Under the pieces are notes generated by a model that saw nothing but the letters and a program-made list of their open reading frames with translations, did not search any database and was not told where the DNA came from. A stretch of 5,487 nt of DNA from Flavobacteriaceae bacterium (GTDB taxonomy: Bacteria > Bacteroidota > Bacteroidia > Flavobacteriales > Flavobacteriaceae): positions 1 through 5,487 of the forward strand of contig JAQWYU010000129.1 in NCBI GenBank assembly GCA_029253805.1, in the 5' to 3' direction. A program made the position numbers and the translations under genes. Shown here piece by piece: positions 1 through 5,487 of this stretch (position 1 is the stretch's first letter; every line of letters starts with the position of its first letter).

Positions 1-444
1 ACCGACAAGGTAAATTATTACCCTAATGACCAACTAGGTATTGGTGAAGAGGTGTCAAACAACTTTATAAAGGTTGGGGCAACAGGCCCTAAATATGGCT
101 CTTCGATTTTGGCTGGATACTCTAATTACGGTAAAAGCTCTGTGGATGTGTTTGCACCTGGTTCTGAGATATATTCAACTTATCCTAATCAGAAATATGA
201 ATATTTGCAAGGGACATCAATGGCTTCACCTCTTGTGGCTGGAGTAGCTGCCTTGGTTTTATCCCAATACCCAAAGCTTACCGCATCTCAAGCAAAGCAG
301 ATACTGATGACTTCTGGGGTTACTATTAATAAAAAAGTTACTTTGCAAAATGGGGAAACCGTCCCCTTTACAAATCTTTCTAAGTCAGGAAAGGTAATAA
401 ATGCTTATAACGCTCTAATTATGGCGTCTAAAATGTCCAAATAA
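1..444 (+). CDS. S8 family (subtilisin-like) serine peptidase, C-terminal part
   Basis: This is the 3' end of a subtilase gene. The frame is open from base 1, so the true start is upstream; the GTG at 52 is an internal Val codon, not a start. The 147 visible residues contain the nucleophile motif GTSMASP at visible residues 71-77, with the catalytic Ser at residue 73 (codon 217-219). It is preceded by the core segment VDVFAPG and followed by the helix VAGVAALVLSQYP, as is normal for S8 peptidases. The Asp and His of the triad and the oxyanion Asn would lie upstream and cannot be checked. The protein ends soon after the catalytic domain (ending KMSK), with no visible Por-type sorting domain. 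Related flavobacterial proteins are exported and act in the envelope or outside the cell, so export is inferred. The TAA stop at 442-444 is one base from the ATG of the M1 peptidase gene, indicating an operon. Confidence 0.95.
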   Translation, partial: TDKVNYYPNDQLGIGEEVSNNFIKVGATGPKYGSSILAGYSNYGKSSVDVFAPGSEIYSTYPNQKYEYLQGTSMASPLVAGVAALVLSQYPKLTASQAKQILMTSGVTINKKVTLQNGETVPFTNLSKSGKVINAYNALIMASKMSK

Positions 445-445
445 A

Positions 446-2281
446 ATGAAGTTTGTGAATCGGTTTTGCCTTTTGGTGCTGTTAAAGTCTGGTGTTTTTA
501 TAGTCGGTGGACAAAACAATCTTAAATACTGGCAACAGCATGTTGATTATAAGATGGATGTAGTGATGGACGTTAAGTCTAACTCCTACAGCGGAACACA
601 AAACCTAATTTATACTAATAATTCCCCAGACGATCTTAGTGTCGTTTTTTACCACTTATATTACAATGCGTTTCAACCCGGAAGCGAAATGGACGTTAGA
701 TCAAATACAATATCCGATCCAGACACAAGGGTAGACAAACGAATATCAAAGCTGAAAAAGGAAGATTATGGGTTTATTAATGTTTTAAGTTTAGCTCAGG
801 AAAATAACCCTGTTAACTTTAAGGTCGTTGGAACTATATTAGAAGTCGAGCTAGCCGTTCCGTTAAAATCTGGAGACTCTACAGAACTTAAGATGGTTTT
901 TGAAGGACAAGTTCCTCCTGTTATTAGAAGAGCCGGTAAAAACAGCGGTGAGGAGGTGGCGCTATCTATGGCACAATGGTATCCCAAAATGGCTGAATAC
1001 GATTTTGAGGGTTGGCACGCTGACCCATATATCGGTAGGGAATTTCACGGTGTTTGGGGAGACTTTGATGTAAAGCTTTCTATTGATAAAAACTACACTG
1101 TTGGAGGAACGGGCTATCTTCAAAACGCTGAAGATGTGGGCCACGGATATGGAAAAAAAACAACGAATGATGAATCTGAGTTAATTACATGGCATTTTAT
1201 AGCTCCCAATGTTCACGACTTTACCTGGGCGGCCGACCCAAACTTTACACATGACACAATAAGAGTGCCCGGTGGACCTATTTTGCACTTTCTGTACAAA
1301 TCTTCTTTAAATGAAGTCTATAAAAAAAATTGGCGAAGACTACAGCCAATGGCAGTCAAGATAATTCAGTATTACAGCAGATCAATTGGTAATTACCCAT
1401 ACGAACAATACTCAATTATACAGGGGGGTGACGGAGGCATGGAGTATGGAATGTGTACCTTAATTACCGGGGAAAGAGATTTTGAAAGTTTATTGGGCGT
1501 GACTGCTCATGAGATTGGACACACATGGTTCCAATTTTTACTAGCATCTAACGAAAGCAAACATCCGTGGTTAGATGAAGGCTTTGCTGAATATACTTGT
1601 ACGTTTATTGAAAACCAACTTTTGAAAAAAAGCAACAAAGATCCGCTTAGAGACAGTTATAATAGATATTTTTCTATGGTTTTGGACGGTAAAGAACAAC
1701 CTATGAGCACACATGCCGATCGATTTGAATATAACAGCTCTTACAGCACATCAACCTACAGAAAAGGGGCGCTTTTGTTGGCGCAATTAAAATATATCAT
1801 TGGAGAAAAGAATTTCAAAAATACACTTAAGAGGTACTTTAAAGACTGGGCCTTCAAGCATCCAACTCCGAATGACTTCATAAGGTCGGCGGAGAAAACA
1901 TCAGGTTTGGAGCTCGATTGGTTTTTAACCGATTGGACCCAGACGTTAAATACAATTGATTATGCGGTGGAGGGCGTAAACGAGTTTGGTAGAGGAGTTA
2001 GAATAACGCTAAAGAGGATTGGGATTATGCCAATGCCTGTTGAGGTCGAGGTATTGTTAAAAGACGGGCGAAAGCTAAACTACTACATTCCCTTGCAAAT
2101 GATGCGGGGGGAAAAACCAATCGTGAACGAAGTGCTACTGTTGGAAGATTGGGCGTGGGCTTATCCATCATACAGCTTTACAATAGAAATCCCTGACTCA
2201 GAAATTGAATCTGTTACTCTAGATGTTAAAAACGAAACTGCTGACATAAACATAAGTAACAATAAGAAAATAATCCTGTAA
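446..2281 (+). CDS. M1 family zinc metallopeptidase (aminopeptidase-like), exported
   Basis: The product is a 611-residue gluzincin of peptidase family M1, which typically removes N-terminal residues from peptides. The zinc site is complete: HEIGH at residues 355-359 supplies H355, catalytic E356 and H359, and after exactly 18 residues E378 (in DEGFAEY) is the third ligand. GGMEY at 330-334 takes the place of the GxMEN substrate-binding motif, with E333 expected to bind the peptide N-terminus. Y438 in TYRKG matches the transition-state Tyr. An N-terminal beta domain (about 25-250) and a C-terminal beta domain (about 510-600) flank the catalytic part, and the length is normal for Bacteroidota homologues. 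Residues 1-22 look like a signal peptide ending near VGG before QNN, though Lys14 in the hydrophobic stretch makes it a poor one. The ATG lies one base after the subtilase stop and the gene ends one base before rnpA, so coupled translation is likely. The specific substrate is unknown. Confidence 0.95.
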   Translation: MKFVNRFCLLVLLKSGVFIVGGQNNLKYWQQHVDYKMDVVMDVKSNSYSGTQNLIYTNNSPDDLSVVFYHLYYNAFQPGSEMDVRSNTISDPDTRVDKRISKLKKEDYGFINVLSLAQENNPVNFKVVGTILEVELAVPLKSGDSTELKMVFEGQVPPVIRRAGKNSGEEVALSMAQWYPKMAEYDFEGWHADPYIGREFHGVWGDFDVKLSIDKNYTVGGTGYLQNAEDVGHGYGKKTTNDESELITWHFIAPNVHDFTWAADPNFTHDTIRVPGGPILHFLYKSSLNEVYKKNWRRLQPMAVKIIQYYSRSIGNYPYEQYSIIQGGDGGMEYGMCTLITGERDFESLLGVTAHEIGHTWFQFLLASNESKHPWLDEGFAEYTCTFIENQLLKKSNKDPLRDSYNRYFSMVLDGKEQPMSTHADRFEYNSSYSTSTYRKGALLLAQLKYIIGEKNFKNTLKRYFKDWAFKHPTPNDFIRSAEKTSGLELDWFLTDWTQTLNTIDYAVEGVNEFGRGVRITLKRIGIMPMPVEVEVLLKDGRKLNYYIPLQMMRGEKPIVNEVLLLEDWAWAYPSYSFTIEIPDSEIESVTLDVKNETADINISNNKKIIL

Positions 2282-2282
2282 G

Positions 2283-2630
2283 ATGGAGCGTTTAAAGGGT
2301 AAAAAACTAGTAGAAAAACTTTTTGTGAGCGGTATTGTTATTAATGCTTTTCCTTTAAGACTTGTGTTTATACAAACAAGAACAACAAACAGGTTGGGGG
2401 TTTCTGTAGGTAAAAAAAATTTTAAAAGTGCGGTCATAAGAAACAAAATAAAAAGGCAACTTAGGGCTGCTTGCAAAGACCACCTTTTAGGCCTATTGGG
2501 AGAGCTGGATAATAAATACAACTTAATGGTATTGTATTCGGGAGAAAAAAAACCAAAGCCTACAGAGCTAGACAAGAGCTTTAAGTTGATGGTTGAACGC
2601 TTTAAAAAAAAGGTTCTAGAAAATGTATAA
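2283..2630 (+). CDS. rnpA: Ribonuclease P protein component
   Basis: This encodes the small basic protein subunit of RNase P, which binds the catalytic RNA (rnpB, not in this window) and helps it remove 5' leaders from pre-tRNAs in the cytoplasm. The 115 residues start with the family's opening helix (ERLKGKKLVEKLF), then the strand AFPLRLVFIQ. These are followed by the diagnostic RNR region at about 43-62, GKKNFKSAVIRNKIKRQLRA, with R53-N54 and K57-R58 as the conserved basic positions. ATG 2283 is the only plausible start: an in-frame TAA at 2271-2273 precedes it and no other start codon lies between. The N-terminus is therefore a few residues shorter than in many homologues. The start is one base after the M1 stop and the last 8 bases overlap the S41 gene. 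The usual neighbours rpmH and yidC are absent; the gene sits inside a protease operon instead. Confidence 0.95.
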   Translation: MERLKGKKLVEKLFVSGIVINAFPLRLVFIQTRTTNRLGVSVGKKNFKSAVIRNKIKRQLRAACKDHLLGLLGELDNKYNLMVLYSGEKKPKPTELDKSFKLMVERFKKKVLENV

Positions 2631-4248
2631 ACAAAAACAAAAAATAGGTTTATTCTCTATAGCTATTTTAACGTTCGTTTTAACAACTGCCTACAAGACA
2701 GATTATTTTGAGATAGCTAAACAAATTGAGCTTTTTACAACAATCTTCAAAGAAATCAACATGAACTATGTTGATAAGACAAGTCCTTCCAGGTTAATGC
2801 AGGCAGCACTAAAGCCAATGTTGTTAGAGCTAGACCCATACACAACTTATCTAAGCGAACAAGATGTGGAGTCAGCACGTATGAATCAAAGCGGTGCGTA
2901 TGTTGGAATCGGCGCAAAAGTCGAGATTAAAAAAAACAAATTAATCGTAACTGAAGTTTTTGAAGGTCTACCCGCAGACGAGAAGGGCGTGAGAGCTGGT
3001 GATGAGATTATCCAAATAGATGGCAATTACGTAAGAGATTTAAAGGGAGTTGCTAAACAGTTGTTAGGCGGAAAAAAAAACAGCAGCGTAAAAGTGTTAA
3101 TTTCAAGTAACGGAGTCGAGAGGGAAATCAACGTCAAGCGTACGGGAGTTAAGCCAAAAGCGGTTCCTGTTGTTAAGCTATTTGACGATGGTGTTGGATA
3201 TATTGCTCTAGACAGATTTTCTAAGACCGCCTCTAAGGAAGTAGAAAGTGCATTAAAACTGTTAGTTATAGACCAGACTAAGGGTATAATTCTTGATTTG
3301 AGAAACAACCCTGGGGGATTGCTTCAAGAGGCTATTAAAATAGTTAATCTGTTTATTCCTAAAGGACAGTTAGTGGTTTCCACAAGGTCTAATATAGAAA
3401 GCTATAATCAAGAATTTGTTACAACAAAACAACCTGTTAGTTTAGAGGTCCCGTTGGTAGTTTTAATAAATAAAAACAGCGCATCAGCTAGCGAAATTGT
3501 TGCGGGAGCATTACAAGACCTTGACCGTGCTGTTGTGTTAGGTAAAAGAAGCTTTGGTAAGGGATTGGTTCAAAGACCCCTCCCTTTACCGTTTGGCAGT
3601 CAATTAAAGGTGACTATCTCTAGATACTTCACTCCTTCTGGGCGTTGTATACAGGCTACAGATTATAAAAAAAGAAGTGTAGACGGGGTTGCAAAGAAAT
3701 TCGAGAAAGAAGAATACAAAGCTTATAAAACAAAAAATGGACGTACTGTGTATGATGGAGGAGGGGTTTCGCCGGATATATATTACGACAAAGACAAAGA
3801 GTCTAACTTTATTGAAAACCTTATTAGCAGTGATCTTGTCTTTGATTTTACTAACAACTATAGCTACAATAACCATGTAAAAGATGTTGAGAGCTTTAAA
3901 CTTTCTGATAAAGAATTTAATAACTTTAAAGAATTTAGCTATAAGAGTGTATACTTTTCTAAGGGTAAAATTCTCAATTATTTAAATGGATTCTCCGACG
4001 TTTTGAAAGACGAAGAGTATGAAGTTGAAAACGAACTCAAAGTGCTGGAGAAGGGTTTAGAAAGGTCAAGAAAAAAATTATTGGTTAAGTATAAGGAAGA
4101 AATAAAAGCTACTCTGGAAAAAGAGATTATAAGGCGCTTTTTCTACAGAAAGGGAGCGTATGATTACTTTACACTTAAGGATGAGGAGGTGAATATGGCA
4201 CGTGATTTATTAAATGACACTGTTAAATACTTTGATATAATAAAATAA
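2623..4248 (+). CDS. S41 family C-terminal processing peptidase with PDZ domain
   Basis: This 541-residue protein belongs to the CtpA/Tsp/CtpB family of Ser/Lys endopeptidases, which cleave proteins near their C-termini in the periplasm. Residues about 8-24 are a hydrophobic signal-anchor after a Lys-rich start, with no lipobox Cys. A helical segment follows (FEIAKQIELFTTIFKEIN). The PDZ domain is at about 93-173 (YVGIGA through the GVRAGDEIIQIDG core). The S41 protease domain is at about 185-386, with LDLRNNPGG in the middle and GGGVSPDI at its end. Catalytic residues fit the family spacing: S288 in SASASE, K313 and Q317 in GKGLVQ (Ser to Lys 25 residues, Lys to Gln 4). The remaining 150 residues form a charged tail with a probable coiled coil at about 463-502, rich in AT codons. 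The length is normal for Bacteroidota homologues. The start codon lies inside the end of rnpA (8-nt overlap), implying translational coupling. The natural substrate is unknown; envelope protein quality control is an inference. Confidence 0.95.
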   Translation: MYKQKQKIGLFSIAILTFVLTTAYKTDYFEIAKQIELFTTIFKEINMNYVDKTSPSRLMQAALKPMLLELDPYTTYLSEQDVESARMNQSGAYVGIGAKVEIKKNKLIVTEVFEGLPADEKGVRAGDEIIQIDGNYVRDLKGVAKQLLGGKKNSSVKVLISSNGVEREINVKRTGVKPKAVPVVKLFDDGVGYIALDRFSKTASKEVESALKLLVIDQTKGIILDLRNNPGGLLQEAIKIVNLFIPKGQLVVSTRSNIESYNQEFVTTKQPVSLEVPLVVLINKNSASASEIVAGALQDLDRAVVLGKRSFGKGLVQRPLPLPFGSQLKVTISRYFTPSGRCIQATDYKKRSVDGVAKKFEKEEYKAYKTKNGRTVYDGGGVSPDIYYDKDKESNFIENLISSDLVFDFTNNYSYNNHVKDVESFKLSDKEFNNFKEFSYKSVYFSKGKILNYLNGFSDVLKDEEYEVENELKVLEKGLERSRKKLLVKYKEEIKATLEKEIIRRFFYRKGAYDYFTLKDEEVNMARDLLNDTVKYFDIIK

Positions 4249-4285
4249 AATATTATTTGTATACCTTTATGGGTAAGAAAAAAAC

Positions 4286-5116
4286 ATGAGAAATTTTTTT
4301 ATTGTAATCTTATTAGTTGGTCAATTTGTTCAGGGACAATCTCAAGACTCTCATGTGGTCTATTTTGATACAGGGCAATATGATGTTCCTGTAATAGAAA
4401 CAAATAGGCTTGTGTTGTTTATTCAAGAATTAAAAGATATAGAAATTGAGCGTATTTCTATTTATGGATTTACTGACGATAGGGGTTCTGATAATTATAA
4501 CCTAACACTTTCTCAAAACAGAGCAAATGCTATAAAAAAAGTGTTTTCTAAATTTAATATAGACGACAACCTTATAAGTAATGTAGATGGAAAGGGAGAG
4601 ATTTTGCTGCGGGTGATTTCTTCCGAAAACTTAAGTATTATAAGAGGATTAAACAGAAAAGTTGAAATTAATGTCGAATATCAACAAGAAGAAGAGAAGA
4701 TTGTTGATCGAAAACAAGAAACGCCTCAAATCTTTAGTAAGGACATTGCCGTAGGAGATAAAATAACTCTAGAAAACATCTTATTTGAAACTGGGTTTAG
4801 TATTATTGAAAAAAAATCTATTAATGTGCTCGAAAAATTGGCAGCGGCTTTATTAATAAGAAAAGATATTTATTTTTTAATACAAGGGCACGTTTGCTGT
4901 ACAAGAAACAAAAGAGATGCAGTAGATAAAAAAACAGGAAAAAGAAACTTATCAATGGCGCGTGCAAAATTTATCTATGACTACTTAATTAAAAAAGGGG
5001 TAAAAAGAAGCCGTATGAAATATATTGGACTAAAAAACAAATACCCTTTAGGAGGTGAAACAAAATTCGATCGTAGAGTTGAAATAAAAATAACTTACAT
5101 TTCTGAAAGAAATTAA
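4286..5116 (+). CDS. Secreted protein with two tandem OmpA-like domains
   Basis: The 276-residue product has a short signal peptide (hydrophobic residues 4-15, likely cut after VQG at 15-17), then two OmpA C-terminal-type domains and no beta-barrel. Domain 1 (about 23-132) starts with VVYFDTGQYDVP. It keeps the diaminopimelate-binding pattern: T63-D64 in GFTDDRG, N72, L75-S76 and R79-A80 in the NLTLSQNRA block, and NRKVEI at the end. A charged linker (about 133-155) leads to domain 2 (about 160-273), which starts ITLENILFETG and ends FDRRVEIKI. In domain 2 the expected HTD is HVCC (H202, V203, C204, C205), followed by a longer loop before NLSMARA (R226). Such domains usually anchor proteins to peptidoglycan in the periplasm; only domain 1 looks fully equipped for this. 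The gene lies 37 nt after the S41 stop behind an A-rich leader, so it may be cotranscribed or separately transcribed. Its 3' end overlaps elaA, which runs in the opposite direction. No specific name can be assigned. Confidence 0.9.
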   Translation: MRNFFIVILLVGQFVQGQSQDSHVVYFDTGQYDVPVIETNRLVLFIQELKDIEIERISIYGFTDDRGSDNYNLTLSQNRANAIKKVFSKFNIDDNLISNVDGKGEILLRVISSENLSIIRGLNRKVEINVEYQQEEEKIVDRKQETPQIFSKDIAVGDKITLENILFETGFSIIEKKSINVLEKLAAALLIRKDIYFLIQGHVCCTRNKRDAVDKKTGKRNLSMARAKFIYDYLIKKGVKRSRMKYIGLKNKYPLGGETKFDRRVEIKITYISERN

Positions 5117-5487
5117 TTTAATACCATTCCTATATGTGGGATACCATCTTCAAGATAGGAACATCCTATTACTTTGAAACCAAAACTATTATAAAATTCT
5201 TTAAGGTGTAGCTGAGCTGATATTTTTATTTCTCTTGTAGAAAAACAGTCTTGTATTGCGTTAATTGATGCTTTCATTATCTCTGATCCATAACTAAGGT
5301 TTCTTTGGTTTTTAGCTACCACAACCCTTCCTATACTCGCTTCCTTAAAATATTGTCCTTTATTAAACAAACGGGTGTATGCAATAATTTTATTATTCTC
5401 CTTAGCAATAACATGAAGTGATTTATAATCCTTTCCGTCAAGATCTTGATAAACACAGTCTTGCTCTACAATAAAAACCTCACTTCT
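5113..5487 (-). CDS. elaA: ElaA-type GNAT family N-acetyltransferase, C-terminal part
   Basis: Read on the minus strand, the frame stays open from the stop (TTA at 5113-5115 on the plus strand) to the right edge, giving 124 visible residues; the start is outside. The TTG at 5368-5370 is an internal Leu codon. ElaA-type motifs are clear: RSEVFIVEQDCVYQDLDGKD at visible residues 1-20, IGRVVVA at 52-58, ISAQLHLKEFYNSFGF at 89-104 and YLEDGIPHIGM at 111-121. ElaA homologues are about 150 residues long, so roughly 25-30 N-terminal residues are missing. GNAT enzymes transfer an acetyl group from acetyl-CoA to an amine; the physiological substrate of ElaA is not established to my knowledge. The acetyl-CoA loop reads QRNLSYG (61-67), with Ser where GNATs often have Gly. 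The gene converges on the OmpA-like gene with overlapping stop codons and is probably unrelated to it in function. Confidence 0.92.
   Translation of the reverse strand, partial: RSEVFIVEQDCVYQDLDGKDYKSLHVIAKENNKIIAYTRLFNKGQYFKEASIGRVVVAKNQRNLSYGSEIMKASINAIQDCFSTREIKISAQLHLKEFYNSFGFKVIGCSYLEDGIPHIGMVLN

Noticed and set aside
52..444. A separate 130-residue gene starting at GTG 52.
   Set aside because: The same frame is open and subtilase-like from base 1, so this is only the internal part of the S8 peptidase.
2219..2575. 118-residue minus-strand open frame opposite the M1/rnpA junction, and similar minus-strand frames at 796-987, 962-1144, 3027-3308 and 3604-3876.
   Set aside because: They lie opposite well-supported genes, resemble no recognised family and have compositions expected of antisense shadows.
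2604..2614. A8-G slippery run near the end of rnpA, including an in-frame A AAA AAG heptamer at 2606-2612 that resembles a programmed -1 frameshift site.
   Set aside because: A -1 shift would only add about 11 basic residues before a TAG at 2645-2647, and a +1 shift meets TAG at 2617-2619 before reaching the S41 start, so no fusion results. No stimulatory hairpin was seen, and Lys-coding A-runs are common in this AT-rich sequence.
3072..3080. A9 homopolymer within the PDZ region of the S41 gene, a possible phase-variation tract.
   Set aside because: The frame is intact, it encodes Lys-Lys-Asn in a surface-like loop, and several A8 runs occur elsewhere (for example near 1153, 1323 and 2412). 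Nothing marks it as a switch.
4262..4269. TACCTTTA upstream of the OmpA-like gene, similar to the Bacteroidota -7 element TAnnTTTG.
   Set aside because: The final G is replaced by A and no TTTG lies at the required 19-21 nt spacing (the nearest upstream is at 4231-4234, 27 nt away). The match is too weak to call a promoter in a 37-nt AT-rich gap.
5127..5161. Inverted repeat TTCCTAT / ATAGGAA near the convergent gene ends, considered as a terminator.
   Set aside because: The stem is AT-rich and only 7 bp, the loop is 21 nt, there is no T-run on either strand, and it lies within well-conserved ElaA coding sequence.
4286..5487. Drop in GC content from about 37-43% in sampled lines of the M1 gene and S41 core to about 25-27% in sampled lines of the OmpA-like gene and elaA, possibly a sign of transfer.
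   Set aside because: The C-terminal tail of the S41 gene is already near 27% GC in a sampled line, so the change is gradual and probably reflects relaxed coding constraint rather than an insertion boundary. No flanking repeats or mobility genes are present.

Overview
The window looks like ordinary chromosomal sequence from an AT-rich member of the Bacteroidota, most likely class Flavobacteriia. The evidence is the style of the encoded proteins (a flavobacterial-type subtilase C-terminus, an M1 peptidase with GGMEY and HEIGH motifs, a membrane-anchored S41 peptidase, and OmpA-type domains with a Gly-His-Val-Cys-Cys signature). A-rich leaders, with no clear Shine-Dalgarno sequence before most starts, also fit. 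No RNA gene, mobile element, CRISPR array or long repeat was found, and almost every base is coding.

Layout: (1) Positions 1-444 hold the 3' end of an S8 subtilisin-like serine peptidase whose start lies upstream of the window. (2) Positions 446-2281 encode a complete M1 zinc metallopeptidase. (3) Positions 2283-2630 encode rnpA, the protein subunit of RNase P. (4) Positions 2623-4248 encode a complete S41 C-terminal processing peptidase with PDZ domain and N-terminal membrane anchor. (5) Positions 4286-5116 encode a secreted protein with two tandem OmpA-like domains. (6) Positions 5113-5487, minus strand, hold the 3' part of an ElaA-type GNAT acetyltransferase whose start lies beyond the right edge.

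The first four genes are packed with gaps of 1 nt and 1 nt and then an 8-nt overlap, so they are almost certainly one transcript with translational coupling. The transcript combines three exported proteases of different catalytic classes (serine S8, zinc M1, Ser/Lys S41) with a cytoplasmic tRNA-processing subunit. I see no functional reason for rnpA to be there. The grouping is probably a lineage-specific neighbourhood, replacing the rpmH-rnpA-yidC arrangement common in other bacteria. The OmpA-like gene follows after 37 nt and may belong to the same transcript or have its own weak promoter. It converges on elaA, with the two stop codons overlapping in a shared TTAA and no intrinsic terminator visible between them.

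No convincing undescribed system is present. The points most worth a second look are the rnpA-protease linkage, the double OmpA architecture with a degenerate second peptidoglycan-binding motif, and the terminator-less convergent overlap.
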